A stretch of DNA of 64,000 bases from Vibrio algarum (GCF_028204155.1 NZ_JAQLOI010000001.1:2976001-3040000), one strand, 5' to 3'. Shown: positions 26,500 through 36,242, counted from the first letter of the stretch. The notes: a model not told the origin generated them from the sequence alone. Numbers and translations: made by a program.

Positions 26500-26916
26500 T
26501 TACATTTTATCAGCAAAAAAGGCCATTATCTCGGCAGTTGTCATCTCTTTTGTTTCATTTGAAAAACAATAATAAGACGGCCTCATATCACTAAAATATT
26601 GCATATTCATTTCCAATCCATCTAAGTTTGGAAATAAACCTACTGGCATGTTGTATTCTCCGGTTGCTTTAAGTTTATAAAAGAGATGAGTCCCACATTC
26701 AGTGCAAAATCCTCTCGACGCCCAAGATGACGATTTATACATTTTGACATAGGCGTCGCCCTCAATTTTTACTTTTGAACCGCATTTCACAGCAAAGAAT
26801 GGGCCACCACCCCATGTTCTACATGATTGGCAGTGGCAAACGGTGAACTTGGGATCAACATCTTCGGTTACGATTTTGACAGCACCACAAAGGCAGCTTG
26901 TTTCTGAATGAGGCAT
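26500..26916 (-). CDS. GFA/CENP-V family protein
   Basis: A 138-residue zinc protein of the GFA (glutathione-dependent formaldehyde-activating) fold. The cysteine motifs are complete: CLCGAVK, CHCQSCR and CTECGTHLFY. Family members bind zinc and glutathione-like adducts, but most are of unknown substrate. The start ATG 26916 follows AGGAGTGAT; the earlier GTG at 26925 overlaps that site. It is a single gene between the hipBA promoter and a monooxygenase-like gene. Confidence 0.85.
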   Translation of the reverse strand: MPHSETSCLCGAVKIVTEDVDPKFTVCHCQSCRTWGGGPFFAVKCGSKVKIEGDAYVKMYKSSSWASRGFCTECGTHLFYKLKATGEYNMPVGLFPNLDGLEMNMQYFSDMRPSYYCFSNETKEMTTAEIMAFFADKM

Positions 26917-27055
26917 TAATATCACTCCTGAATTAGTTTTTTAATTTTTTATCTATCATAGGGTAACTTACAAGTTAGTCTTAAAGGTTCAATTACCAGA
27001 AACAAATAACATCAAATATAAGCAAATTACGATTTTTATACTTGCTACGACCCTA

Positions 27056-27433
27056 TCATTGTGACGTCAATTCCGCCTCAATGTAGCCTATGGATTGATA
27101 GTGCGAAAATATCGTATTTTCCGAGTCCATTTTTGAAAACACCTCAAGAGCTTCTGGGTTTTCCATTGCTTTTACGGTTGCAGATTGAGCAAGATCAGCA
27201 TTTTCCCACACGATAATATCCGTCCAGCGATTAAGCTCTTCGCTATAAAAATAACTCCTACTCTGGAAGCCATCGAAATGCTTTACTACCGAATTCAAGC
27301 TTTCCATCGCCTCTTGTTGTTCTTGATAACTAACACCCTCTACAAACTGGGTATTTACAATTTCAAATGTCGATGCGGAGCTAATAGAAGAGGCCAAAAC
27401 TGCAGCGATTGTACTTGTCGTAAGTGTTTTCAT
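27056..27433 (-). CDS. Exported ABM-fold protein
   Basis: A 125-residue protein with a signal peptide (residues 1-21, SSISSAS) and a small dimeric alpha-beta barrel like antibiotic-biosynthesis-monooxygenase proteins: VNTQFVEGVSYQEQQEAMESL, FDGFQSRSYF and WTDIIVWEN. Substrate unknown. It is divergent from a WYL regulator whose likely operator lies just before its ribosome-binding site (AAAGGAAAATAGAA), so it is probably that regulator's target. Confidence 0.7.
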   Translation of the reverse strand: MKTLTTSTIAAVLASSISSASTFEIVNTQFVEGVSYQEQQEAMESLNSVVKHFDGFQSRSYFYSEELNRWTDIIVWENADLAQSATVKAMENPEALEVFSKMDSENTIFSHYQSIGYIEAELTSQ

Positions 27434-27450
27434 TTCTATTTTCCTTTATT

Positions 27451-27465
27451 TAAACGTTCCGTTTA
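27451..27465. promoter_or_regulatory. Candidate operator of the WYL regulator
   Basis: A perfect inverted repeat TAAACG-TTC-CGTTTA sits in the divergent region, 18 bases before the exported ABM-fold gene. A related AACGTTTGA occurs a little further right at 27477. Its placement is right for repression of the ABM gene by the divergent regulator; binding is inferred. Confidence 0.45.
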
Positions 27466-27571
27466 GTTGGCTAAGTAACGTTTGATCTTCAGAGTCAGTG
27501 CGCTTCTCTGTCTCAATCAGAAGTGAAATGCTATGCTACCTGTAAATAAGACGTTAAATGGCATATTAATA

Positions 27572-28300
27572 ATGCGCGACTTTCGAAACAGGCAGGAAAG
27601 GCTTGATAATCTTATTGCTCTGTTAGAAAACAAGAATTTGTCGACAACGAAAGAGCTCGCTAACTCACTTGGTATCTCTGTTAGAAGTATCTCTCGAGAT
27701 ATTAACTTACTGCGTCAGCAAGGTTACGATATCGAAGCTGAACGCGGTACGGGAGGCGGTGTAGAATTGAGAGGTAAGGTTCGCTCTCCTAGGTTCTTTT
27801 TAAGTGATGAAGAGATCTTAAATACCTTAATGGCTCTGGCACTAACCGAGTCACTAAGCTGCCCTATACTGGGCGACAACATTTCAAGTGTGAAAAATAA
27901 ACTCACCTTCTTTTTAAATGATGAACAGAGAAAGCGTATCAACCTATTACGCCAACGCGTACTAGTTGGCCCAATTGCTTCTGAAGCAGTCGCAAGAACG
28001 GTAACAAATACTCGCCATCCTTTTTTAAACGAGGTTAGCCAAGCATTTATACAACAACAAAAACTCTTCATTAGTTACACCTCAGACAAAGCAGTCGAAA
28101 CCCAAAGACGCATTGAGCCGCAGTTTATATTGCTCAATTGGCCTGCTTGGTATCTTTTAGGGTGGGATAATTTGAGAGAGGCCCCTAGACTGTTTCGAAT
28201 CGACAGAATAACCGATGCCATAGCCGAAAAAGAACGCTTTCGGCTTAGAAAAACCCGCGATTTAATCAGTGATTATGGGAGTTACTTCGATAGTATGTAA
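27572..28300 (+). CDS. YafY-type HTH-WYL transcription regulator
   Basis: A 242-residue regulator. An HTH_11 domain lies at residues 1-55 (KELANSLGISVRSISRDINLLRQQG), followed by GGGVEL, a linker and a C-terminal WYL domain (FISYTSDKAVETQRRIEPQFILL, NWPAWYLLGWDN, FRIDRITDA). The W-Y-L residues of the ligand-binding pocket are present as WYLLGW. The frame extends 13 codons upstream, but the MRDFRNRQERL start is the family's. It probably controls the divergent ABM-fold gene. Confidence 0.85.
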   Translation: MRDFRNRQERLDNLIALLENKNLSTTKELANSLGISVRSISRDINLLRQQGYDIEAERGTGGGVELRGKVRSPRFFLSDEEILNTLMALALTESLSCPILGDNISSVKNKLTFFLNDEQRKRINLLRQRVLVGPIASEAVARTVTNTRHPFLNEVSQAFIQQQKLFISYTSDKAVETQRRIEPQFILLNWPAWYLLGWDNLREAPRLFRIDRITDAIAEKERFRLRKTRDLISDYGSYFDSM

Positions 28301-28861
28301 CGAACTTCGTTCTCAAAATGAGGGAACTGAACGCTTTAAATCACTAAAATACAAATAGTTTGACTCTGGTTAAGTTGATCTACCTTCTGCCTTGTCAATT
28401 TTAATTTTTTACTACGTACCGATGATGGATACAATTTCAAAAATTATACAGTTAAAATGTGCAGCGAAAGAGCATTTAACACAATAGGTCAAAATAGAGG
28501 TGACGGTATAGCGAGATTGAAACAACTTAATCTCAGAGTTCTTGATAGCAAGAAACGACGCTCTACATGCTAGCTTTTAGGTGATTTAATTGAACGAGCA
28601 GCTTGATTATCTGGTGTCAGATTACTGGCAAGCGAAATTAATTGGACAGTTGAGGCGGGCATAACGGACTCCTATGCTGGTGGATACATAGGAGCAATAC
28701 GTGTGTGAAATATCTTAGATTGATTGACCAAAACAATGGACACTAATGACAATCATTTAATTAGGTGTAGACGGGGGAGAGCAGTTCCTTTTTGGGTAGG
28801 GTTTTCGTGGTCTTCAAAGTATTGCGTTCACGCGCAAATTTACCCTCAAAACGAGTGAGTG
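28301..28861. other. 560-bp stretch without a gene
   Basis: I see no convincing gene. Short open stretches exist (for example a 24-codon piece from TTG 28590) and the base composition looks partly coding, so this may be a decayed gene or insertion scar. No inverted terminal repeats or transposase remains were found by eye. Confidence 0.4.
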
Positions 28862-29149
28862 CTATCTACGCACTTTCGAAGACCGTTTTTTACGACCAAA
28901 AATTCTCATCAGCAATAGTGATATCGACATGGGGACGCCAATTAAAACGATCTCTTTTACGAAGGGTAGGATGTACATTAATGCAGAAGGTACATCCGGT
29001 CCATCACCTTCACCGTGAGAATACCCCTGCTGATTGATTTGGGTTGCCCAGTCTGTCATATCTAACATAACCATTCCCACGCTAATAACAACTGAAACGG
29101 CCAACACGACTGCTAGACGGGATTTCCACTGATACTGAAGATACTTCAT
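28862..29149 (-). CDS. Small two-helix membrane protein
   Basis: A 95-residue protein starting MKYLQYQWKSR with two membrane segments (about residues 11-30 and 56-80) and a very basic tail GRKKRSSKVRR. Its ATG overlaps the stop of the DUF4405 gene (ATGA), so both are one operon. The loop holds three histidine/aspartate-rich residues (SHGEGDGPD). It may be a subunit of a small membrane redox pair; function unknown. Confidence 0.6.
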   Translation of the reverse strand: MKYLQYQWKSRLAVVLAVSVVISVGMVMLDMTDWATQINQQGYSHGEGDGPDVPSALMYILPFVKEIVLIGVPMSISLLLMRIFGRKKRSSKVRR

Positions 29150-29616
29150 GATGATACCCTCTTCTCTCTCATACGCTGAGTAAGTTTGACAATCCAGCTC
29201 CAATAAAGCGCTAGGTGAATACCAAGCATTGGCATGATAAATGTAGCCGAGTCGTGGTGAATTTTGGACCAGAAATCCTGAATATGAATATCAATATTAA
29301 AAGCGGGTAGCAAGGCGACTGAAACCAAAAAGCCACTAACAAATACAAGCAACATAACGAGATAAAGCAAATAAGCCCAAACAATACCAAATTTTTCTTT
29401 CTTTGAGGCCTTCGACAATACTCTGCGGTAACTTGATTTAATCCAATCCCAGTGCAACAGGATATGAATGGCAAAGGGGACAACGAAGAGCAGGCTAAAC
29501 CATTCGTGCAATGGTATACCTGTTGACTGTGGCGCGGAAACAAGCATAAAGCTTATCAATAGCAGGCAATCCATCGCATAACGTGTTTTCTGCAAACTTT
29601 GCTTCCAATCAGACAT
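29146..29616 (-). CDS. DUF4405 cytochrome b-like membrane protein
   Basis: A 156-residue protein with four membrane helices and histidines placed as in the DUF4405/cytochrome b561 group: HEWFSLLFVVPFAIHILLHW (pairs of His in one helix) and HHDSATFIMPMLGIHLALYW. These could bind heme. The start MSDWKQ at 29616 is preferred because AAGGG is well spaced before it. It forms a two-gene operon with the small membrane protein. Confidence 0.75.
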   Translation of the reverse strand: MSDWKQSLQKTRYAMDCLLLISFMLVSAPQSTGIPLHEWFSLLFVVPFAIHILLHWDWIKSSYRRVLSKASKKEKFGIVWAYLLYLVMLLVFVSGFLVSVALLPAFNIDIHIQDFWSKIHHDSATFIMPMLGIHLALYWSWIVKLTQRMREKRVSS

Positions 29617-29917
29617 TTTCTGCATCCCTTATAATGAATGATATAAACTTGGCTCAAACTTAAATATGATAAACATCATCAACGCAGACTCGATGCTTAT
29701 CAACTCTATTTACAAAAAATTACACGAGAAAACCGAACAACTATCTAATCTATAAGTACATTTTATCTTCACTTATCTATGCTTTTAGTCACATAAATAT
29801 CCTCAGTGACATAGACTGAGTACTCTATAAAATCAAATTATTTTCTGGCGACGTCATTAATTTTTTAGGAAGTGATACAGGTAGGACTTTTTAAGTGCTT
29901 AGGTCAGAAAGTTGGTC
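29617..29917. other. Intergenic region before the DUF4405 operon
   Basis: Around 300 AT-rich bases with no gene. They must hold the leftward promoter of the DUF4405 operon. I see no clear operator or RNA structure. Confidence 0.5.
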
Positions 29918-29955
29918 TAAAAGGACATCACCATAGAGGCGAATGTCCCTTTAAT
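29918..29955 (-). terminator. Likely terminator of the DUF3010 gene
   Basis: On the minus strand AAGGGACAT pairs with ATGTCCTTT around a 14-base loop, followed by TTAGACC. It lies about 30 bases past the DUF3010 stop. The T-run is weak. Confidence 0.5.
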
Positions 29956-29983
29956 AAAGACATTGAATCTCAGATAGTAACTA

Positions 29984-30415
29984 TTACCCGTTAGAATCCA
30001 TTATGCACGCATAGGCCACAAGAAATGCAGGTTCTTGGTATTTCTTTAGACCTGTTTCTTTAAACGGTACCGCAAGTGGATTTCGTTTTAAGCGCTCTTT
30101 AATGTCACTAGCGGTAATTACCTCGACTGAAAGGCCATCAATCAGTTGAATAGCTGCTTCCAATTTAAAGCCGACCGCACCGCCAGCAAATTTACCTTTT
30201 GTCTGGCGTTGACGAATTACTACACTATCGATCTGATAATCTTCCATTAATTTAGCGAACGAAAACTGAAAGTCTTTCATTTTTTGAGTGTCGTTTGCAT
30301 CGCCTATAGATACCTTAGCCACTCGGCAATCAGGAATCGTAAACACCCCATCGGACAGTGATAGCAGGCTTACAATCGCGTCATTACCACTAATTTCAAC
30401 ACCACAAATTTTCAT
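29984..30415 (-). CDS. DUF3010 family protein
   Basis: A 143-residue protein, the usual length for DUF3010, a family common in Vibrio and Shewanella. It begins KICGVEISGNDAIVSLL and contains VIRQRQTKGKFAGGAVGFK and LKKYQEPAFLVAYAC. The opening resembles RNase H-fold proteins (strand with G-x-E-x-S), so a nucleic-acid role is possible but unproven. Single gene with its own terminator. Confidence 0.85.
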   Translation of the reverse strand: MKICGVEISGNDAIVSLLSLSDGVFTIPDCRVAKVSIGDANDTQKMKDFQFSFAKLMEDYQIDSVVIRQRQTKGKFAGGAVGFKLEAAIQLIDGLSVEVITASDIKERLKRNPLAVPFKETGLKKYQEPAFLVAYACIMDSNG

Positions 30416-30623
30416 TTCATTACCTTGTCATTGATGAGCCAACGATTATACGGTGCGTTGCCGCTATGTACCAGTGCGCTCAATATGTGACACACCGAAT
30501 TACACATTCACTACAACGTACCCGAGAATGCACTAAAAAGGCTCCACAACGAAGTTACCCGCTTTTCTTTGTCCGATGTTGTACAGATTATCGTTTTTCG
30601 CTTCTCTTTATTCACTAACAATA

Positions 30624-33182
30624 TCAAAGAAAATCTCGCGTGACTTTATCGTGGAATAACGAAATATGACTCAGCACATTTTTTAAGTTTTTCTGCTCTA
30701 GTTCCGTTATGTCACTAAGTGCCAGAGCATCATTCACTTTACGCAAATCTGTATATTCGATGATCTGATTGATAAATCGCAGTTGCCAAATATGGTCAAA
30801 AATATAAACCATTTCACGAAATGTAAGCGCGTCGATCTCTCCTTGCGCTAACAACCCTTTCAATCGGGCCATGGTATTGCTTTCTCTGATATCATGTTTA
30901 AGGGCATAGATTCGACAAAAAATCTCCATTGGCCTTAAAGCTGCTTTTAAATTCAGTGATGCCCTACCATCATAATCTTCTGTCTTTATTTCATCTGAAG
31001 TATTTAAAGGTATCTCATATGACAAGCAGTTTTGCGCATAAGTAGGCAAAAAATCGGGGTGTATATGGAGTAGTTTTTGAATGTACGACTGAATACCATC
31101 AACCAAGTCAGCATGACCATAAGTAGAACGAATATCGAAAAACACATTGAGCTCCAAGATCGACTCGGGTGAAGCTTGTTCAATCCAAACACTAAAGTTT
31201 TCTTCCCACTCTTTCTGACTTAGGCACCATTGATGATTAGACGCCATAATTAACCCATCACAATAGCTATAACCTGCCTGATTAAGCATGGCACATACCT
31301 TTTCTGCTAAATGCAAAAAGTAACGCCGAATTGACTTTAGGTCTGCGTCCGCAGGGGTTTCAAACACGATGGCATTATCTTGATCGGAGAAGAGTGTCAT
31401 ATCATGACGTGCATTACTGCCAAACGATATAAAAGAAAACGGCACCGGCGGCTCTCCAATATCATTGATAGTCAGCTCGATAAATCGACAGATTGCGGCA
31501 TCGTAAGTGCTGCCAATAAGACGGCGTAAATAATCAGGTCGAGTACCTGTTTCTATCATATCTCGTATAAGATCTGGAAGTCGATTAAGTGACTCTACGA
31601 CTTGACCATGACTGCCGCCATTCTCTATCTCAACCACGATATTACTGCTAATTTTTTGATAATTAGTTATGTGATTCATCGGGCCAAATCGACCACCATA
31701 AATCTTACGCACAATGGGGCGGAATGTGATGACATGACCAAGCTTCTCTGACAAAAATATTCTGGATGTACTCAATATTATATCAACCTGCTTTCCCCCT
31801 TTTGATTGAAGCTGAGCCTCAAACTCCCCAGGTTCACAGTCATGATTAAAAAGCGATAATAGATGACGTAACACTTCTGTATTTTGTGGGCTGTCTGAAA
31901 AAAGATTTTTCCAAATCGATTGGGATTTCAACTCAGAGTCAGTATAACCAAGCAGCTGATGGAGCCGACTATTGGAAAAGATGACTTTGCCATCGGCGGT
32001 CAATATGTAACCTTCATTTGACGACTCCACCAAAGCTCTATATCTATTTTTCGCCTCATGCAGCGCTTTTTCAGCCCGTTTTTTTCGATTTTCAATCACT
32101 TTAGATTGAGTAATTACGTACCCCATGATGACAGCAAGCCCAATGGTTATCACAAAGAACACGCGGTATAACGTACTTTCAAGACGATCGATTCCTTGTT
32201 GAACATCTTCAAAATAGACACCAGTCCCTATGATCCAGTCCCATTCTTCGACCCCTTCAACATAAGTCATTTTAGGTGCAGTAATGCTCGGATCATCCTT
32301 CCACTGCCACTGATACTCGATAAATCCATGTTGCTGAGCATTGACCATTTTTACTATCTCAACAAACACAGGAAAACCGGCCGTATTTTCACTATCGGTG
32401 TAGTGCGTTAAATCTTGCCCTTTTAACTCATTTCGATAAGGGTGCATCACCATTTTTGGCTGCATATCGGTTATAAAGAAGTAGTCTTTGTTTTCGGTAC
32501 CATAGCGCATTGCTTTAATATCTGTCGCCGCTTGAGACTGAGCATCCTCTCTTTCTAGAAGACCTCGCTGCTCTAATGCGACATAACTATCAACAATACT
32601 GACGGCCGTTGATGTCAACTCTTTAAGCATCTGGCGTTTTTGCGACAGCATTGAATCTTCCACTAGCGGAACAATGACGTAAATGATGTTGGTAACAAAC
32701 AGAACAATAGCCGCTACGGTTGGCAATACAATTCGAAGGCTGAAACTCGCTAGGGTACTTTGATTCTCCTGCTGCGAAGAGGGTAACCCATCAAAATAGT
32801 CGGCTAACTCGTTCGCATCTAAAACTTCACTAAGTTCTTGCCCGTGAGTGGCTTCATGAAACCTTGCGGTAAAAGTACCGTTTTCAAAATCCGCACGAGT
32901 AGGTAAGTAACCTTCGTAATCATCTCGCAAATGGGTTTCAAACACATCTTTGATCTGCTGATTGGTGTATTTATCGCCAAACTCTTGAATCGCTTCAGAA
33001 AGGGCTTCTTTACAATGACGGAAACGACGATGATCGTAGGGATCATAATCCATATTTCTGGCCATTCTCAACGAATGTTCAGTTCCATCATGGTCAAAAA
33101 ATTCATCAATCCACTTATGAATGTCTTCGCCACGGACACCAAAGAGGTATTCGGTACGATCAGCGTGCTCGGTAATTTTCAT
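30624..33182 (-). CDS. Cache-PAS-DUF294 membrane sensor
   Basis: An 852-residue protein. A cytosolic N-terminal domain (1-145) is followed by a membrane helix near 150-172, a periplasmic single Cache domain (ATDIKAMRYGTENKDYFFITD; GTGVYFEDVQ), a second helix near 347-365 and a PAS domain (about 380-490). A DUF294 nucleotidyltransferase domain follows with FGSNARHDMTLFSDQDN around 582-603, then DUF294_C. The SDQDN acidic motif is kept, but the usual Glu before MTL is His, so catalysis is uncertain. Ligand unknown. The unusual N-terminal domain adds about 145 residues. Confidence 0.8.
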   Translation of the reverse strand: MKITEHADRTEYLFGVRGEDIHKWIDEFFDHDGTEHSLRMARNMDYDPYDHRRFRHCKEALSEAIQEFGDKYTNQQIKDVFETHLRDDYEGYLPTRADFENGTFTARFHEATHGQELSEVLDANELADYFDGLPSSQQENQSTLASFSLRIVLPTVAAIVLFVTNIIYVIVPLVEDSMLSQKRQMLKELTSTAVSIVDSYVALEQRGLLEREDAQSQAATDIKAMRYGTENKDYFFITDMQPKMVMHPYRNELKGQDLTHYTDSENTAGFPVFVEIVKMVNAQQHGFIEYQWQWKDDPSITAPKMTYVEGVEEWDWIIGTGVYFEDVQQGIDRLESTLYRVFFVITIGLAVIMGYVITQSKVIENRKKRAEKALHEAKNRYRALVESSNEGYILTADGKVIFSNSRLHQLLGYTDSELKSQSIWKNLFSDSPQNTEVLRHLLSLFNHDCEPGEFEAQLQSKGGKQVDIILSTSRIFLSEKLGHVITFRPIVRKIYGGRFGPMNHITNYQKISSNIVVEIENGGSHGQVVESLNRLPDLIRDMIETGTRPDYLRRLIGSTYDAAICRFIELTINDIGEPPVPFSFISFGSNARHDMTLFSDQDNAIVFETPADADLKSIRRYFLHLAEKVCAMLNQAGYSYCDGLIMASNHQWCLSQKEWEENFSVWIEQASPESILELNVFFDIRSTYGHADLVDGIQSYIQKLLHIHPDFLPTYAQNCLSYEIPLNTSDEIKTEDYDGRASLNLKAALRPMEIFCRIYALKHDIRESNTMARLKGLLAQGEIDALTFREMVYIFDHIWQLRFINQIIEYTDLRKVNDALALSDITELEQKNLKNVLSHISLFHDKVTRDFL

Positions 33183-33360
33183 TAACTATATTTATCTCAA
33201 CAGGATTATTGATAAATGAATCAAAAAAGTGTGCGCTAAGTGGCAAGTCTGTTCAAACATCCACATTACACCCCAACTATTTTTGATAAATTAACCTAAA
33301 TCAATAATATTGCCGAATGAATTTCATACACTCAGCCCGATTAAGTGATTTTCACTCAAT

Positions 33361-33552
33361 CTGAGAGGTTTTCTCTCAGCAATTTATCAATGAGAAATAC
33401 CAACCGTCATTTTCCCTCTTTATTACTAACCATATAAAGAAGCATGGTAGCGTCTGGGATGTCGTCTAGTACTGGTTGAAGATCAGTATACCACGCGCAA
33501 GTGGAACGTGACTGGCTATGGTAAAACTCGAAATCCTTATAGGAATAACTAT
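33361..33552 (+). promoter_or_regulatory. Possible structured leader of the DUF3360 permease gene
   Basis: Several hairpins crowd this region: CTGAGAG/CTCTCAG at 33361-33379, ACCAT/ATGGT around 33429-33448, ACTGGT/ATCAGT around 33470-33486, and CCAC/GTGG shortly after. A last one, TCCTTATAGGA, would hide the AGGA ribosome-binding site of the permease gene. The series looks like a cis-regulatory RNA that controls translation, but I cannot match it to a known riboswitch class. Confidence 0.35.
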
Positions 33553-35013
33553 ATGTCTGACAAAGATAAGAAGTTTTATAGAGATATGCGCAAAAAAGCG
33601 CAAGAATTTGAAAGTCGAGAAGAGTTTCTAAACCATGATCTTAAAATCATGAATTTTAAGCGTTGGGGGATCTACTTACCTTCACGTGACTACAGCATTG
33701 AAATAGAAGATTTTGTACCAGCACTTGCCGCAACCATTGGTAAAGTCGTGATGGTAACCGCAATGGTTGCGGTATTTGCAGCACAGTTTGGTCTTTCGCC
33801 TGAGTTTGTTGCAGAAAACGTTCGCTACGAATTACTTATTGCTGGTGCTCTGTTTGTAATTTTGTTCTCCGCTATTTTAAACCCGAACGCTAACCTGGCT
33901 GGTACGCATGGGCCAATGATTCCACTCATACCACTCATAGCTTCCGCAGGTGGGCATCCATTAGCATTGGGGATAATGGTTTGTTTATTTGGTTTAACGC
34001 TCGCCTATACCAAAGGTGGCTCAAAGCTCATGACATTAACAGGTGTTGGAGTTCGAGGGGGACTACTTATCTATTTAGGTGCAGTAGGGCTCATTGGTCA
34101 AATTAATAAAACTGAAGCCTGGGCAGCAAGTACCGATCAAGGGTACATCTCATTTGCGGTCATTGGTATTACTGTTTTGGTTTACGCTTATCTAGCAAAA
34201 ATAAACAAGCGCTGGTTAGCCATTCCACTGTGTTCTTTAATCGCTGGTATTGTAGCCTATGCGTTGGGTGCAGAATTTGCCTTTACAACAGCACCTGGAT
34301 TGCCTCATTTCAGCCCATTCTATTGGTGGGGTGAAACAACAGGTTGGCAATTAGGTTGGCCAAACCTAGAACATTTCATTGCAGTAACCCCTTTTGCAAT
34401 TTTAGCGGTTGCAATGTGGTCACCTGACTATCTTGGTCACCGTGTTTTTCAAGAGCTAAACTACCCGAAAGAAGCAAAAGGCGTATTAATGGATGTTGAT
34501 GACACTATGACTGTTGCTTCAATCCGCCAAGGTGTTGGTACTCTACTAGGTGGTGGTAACTTAGCATCTTCTTGGGGTACTTATATGATCCCAGCAGCGA
34601 TTGCAAAACGCCCTATTCCTGGTGGTGCATTACTGACAGGTATTATGTGTATTCTTGCTGCTGTGATTGGTTATCCAATGGATCTAGCAATGTGGGAACC
34701 TGTATTGCGTGTTGCACTTATTGTGGGTGTTTTCCTTCCATTGCTTGAAGCTGGTATGCAAATGATACACAAACACAAAGATTCATTAAGTGCTGGTATT
34801 TGTATCTTCGCTTGTGCCTTTGTAAACCCAGTATTTGGATGGGCAGCAACAATGTTGCTTGATAATATGGGACTAATTGGTGATCACGAACGCGCTAAAA
34901 CACTTTCAGCTAAAGACAAATACTTAATCCCTGGTGTTGCATTTATTATCTGCGTTGGTTCACTTGCAATTGTAGGTCAATTACCTGGTATTCCTGCGCT
35001 AATTGGTAACTAA
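33553..35013 (+). CDS. DUF3360 family permease
   Basis: A 486-residue inner-membrane protein with about 12 hydrophobic helices, of the DUF3360 family related to the xanthine/uracil-sulfate permease fold. Typical segments are NPNANLAGTHGPMIPLIPLI, VGTLLGGGNLASSWGTYMIP and GWAATMLLDNMGLIG. The substrate is unknown. The ATG 33553 follows AGGAATAACT and starts MSDKDKKF; the frame is open 15 codons upstream but those overlap the leader hairpins. It ends with its own terminator. Confidence 0.88.
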   Translation: MSDKDKKFYRDMRKKAQEFESREEFLNHDLKIMNFKRWGIYLPSRDYSIEIEDFVPALAATIGKVVMVTAMVAVFAAQFGLSPEFVAENVRYELLIAGALFVILFSAILNPNANLAGTHGPMIPLIPLIASAGGHPLALGIMVCLFGLTLAYTKGGSKLMTLTGVGVRGGLLIYLGAVGLIGQINKTEAWAASTDQGYISFAVIGITVLVYAYLAKINKRWLAIPLCSLIAGIVAYALGAEFAFTTAPGLPHFSPFYWWGETTGWQLGWPNLEHFIAVTPFAILAVAMWSPDYLGHRVFQELNYPKEAKGVLMDVDDTMTVASIRQGVGTLLGGGNLASSWGTYMIPAAIAKRPIPGGALLTGIMCILAAVIGYPMDLAMWEPVLRVALIVGVFLPLLEAGMQMIHKHKDSLSAGICIFACAFVNPVFGWAATMLLDNMGLIGDHERAKTLSAKDKYLIPGVAFIICVGSLAIVGQLPGIPALIGN

Positions 35014-35061
35014 GACTGAGCTATCGCTCGTAGTAGCTAGTCACCAATTAATTAAAAAATT

Positions 35062-35095
35062 AAGGGCATGAAAATTAATTCGTGCCCTTTTTATT
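35062..35095 (+). terminator. Rho-independent terminator
   Basis: AAGGGCATG pairs with CGTGCCCTT around a 10-base AT loop and is followed by T5. It ends the DUF3360 gene and may serve the convergent monooxygenase gene. Confidence 0.85.
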
Positions 35096-35104
35096 GCCCA
35101 CTTT

Positions 35105-35395
35105 TTAAGCCAGTTCTGTCATTTCATTTACGACTAAAGGCTCTATCTTACCTTCGGTATTTTTTACAAAAGCTTGAAAATGTTCTGTCTCCATGTGTTT
35201 CTTCAGCATCTCAGAGCTTTGCCACACTTCAAACATCACAAACAACCCATCGTTATTATTGTCAGCTTGTAGGCGATACTCAATACAACCTTCATCTTGA
35301 CGTGATGGAGTGACGAGCTTTAACACTTCTTGCTTAACAAACTCACTTTGACCCGGTTTCGCTTCTATTTTTGCTAGGATAGTTAGATTAGCCAC
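35105..35395 (-). CDS. Putative quinol monooxygenase (ABM family)
   Basis: A 96-residue YgiN-like protein with the ABM-fold pattern: LTILAKIEAKPGQSEFVKQE at the start, PSRQDEGCIEYRLQ in the middle and FEVWQSSEMLKKHMETEHFQAF at the end. Members act on quinols or aromatic autoinducer-like substrates as small dimers. Convergent with the permease gene; unrelated to the exported ABM-fold protein at 27.1 kb. Confidence 0.85.
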   Translation of the reverse strand: MANLTILAKIEAKPGQSEFVKQEVLKLVTPSRQDEGCIEYRLQADNNNDGLFVMFEVWQSSEMLKKHMETEHFQAFVKNTEGKIEPLVVNEMTELA

Positions 35396-35627
35396 GTTGT
35401 TTTCCTTTCTTTATTTTCGATAAATTCATTTTAAACATAGCGATTAAAACAGAACTACCCACCCAATTCTACCCATGTTCTGGTAAGGCGAACTAGGATA
35501 TCAACAGAACTGATATTGATAAGCTATCGTGAGGTTGAACGGCACAAATATCCTTTATTACAATTCTTGAGCGTTAGGTCTACATTGTCTACAATGGCGT
35601 ACTTTTTATTTACAACAGACTTCGAAC

Positions 35628-35876
35628 ATGACTGACACTACATCAAAACCAACTTTACCAGACCACCTTTCCGGTAACCCTCGCAGCCCGCATTATATTG
35701 AAGCGTGTTTCGAGCATAAAATAGGTATTAAACTTAATGGCAAAGAGCGCTTCGATGTTGAGGAATATTGCATTAGCGAGGGCTGGGTAAAAATACCATC
35801 ACCTAAAGCGCTAGATCGTCGCGGACAACCAATCCTTATTACGCTAAAAGGAACAGTAGAAGCCTTTTATAGCTAA
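35628..35876 (+). CDS. DUF3297 family protein
   Basis: An 82-residue protein matching the DUF3297 pattern: LPDHLSGNPRSPHY at the start, GIKLNGKERFDVEEYC and WVKIPSPKALDRRGQPI. The family is widespread in Vibrio and other proteobacteria; function unknown. Soluble, no signal peptide. Single-gene unit. Confidence 0.88.
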   Translation: MTDTTSKPTLPDHLSGNPRSPHYIEACFEHKIGIKLNGKERFDVEEYCISEGWVKIPSPKALDRRGQPILITLKGTVEAFYS

Positions 35877-36242
35877 GTTATTTTTATACACAACAAACAA
35901 GATGAGTGGCGGGTTTACACTCTATAACCCGCTAATTCTAAGTCCTTTTTAGATTCACTTTTTATTTAACCTCCCCATTATCAATACGCAATGCCATTTT
36001 CTCTCAGCTTCTCACCTACTAACGTCACAACTATCAATAACTTTAGATCATATTAATTGCCTATTTATTACTCAAACCGTGATCTACGAATGAATAATTA
36101 TGCCGTCGATTGTATATTTTATGAATGCGATATAGTGAAACCATAACGTTGTATTTATTTCACGATCAAGTGACAGCCCACTACAAAAACTTAAATATTA
36201 AAAAGGGCCACTTTGATTATTAGTCATGAAATGGAGTTTTAT
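35877..36242. other. 366-bp intergenic region before pfkA
   Basis: No gene is seen. The region is AT-rich and must contain the pfkA promoter; GGAG at about 36232 is the pfkA ribosome-binding site. I looked for a Cra/FruR-type palindrome and did not find a convincing one. Confidence 0.5.

Noticed and set aside
28792..29037. Plus-strand open frame across the small membrane gene
   Set aside because: It lies opposite a well-formed operon with overlapping stop and start codons and has no coding character of its own.
35877..36242. Cra/FruR operator before pfkA
   Set aside because: No palindrome close enough to the TGAAACGTTTCA-type consensus was seen.
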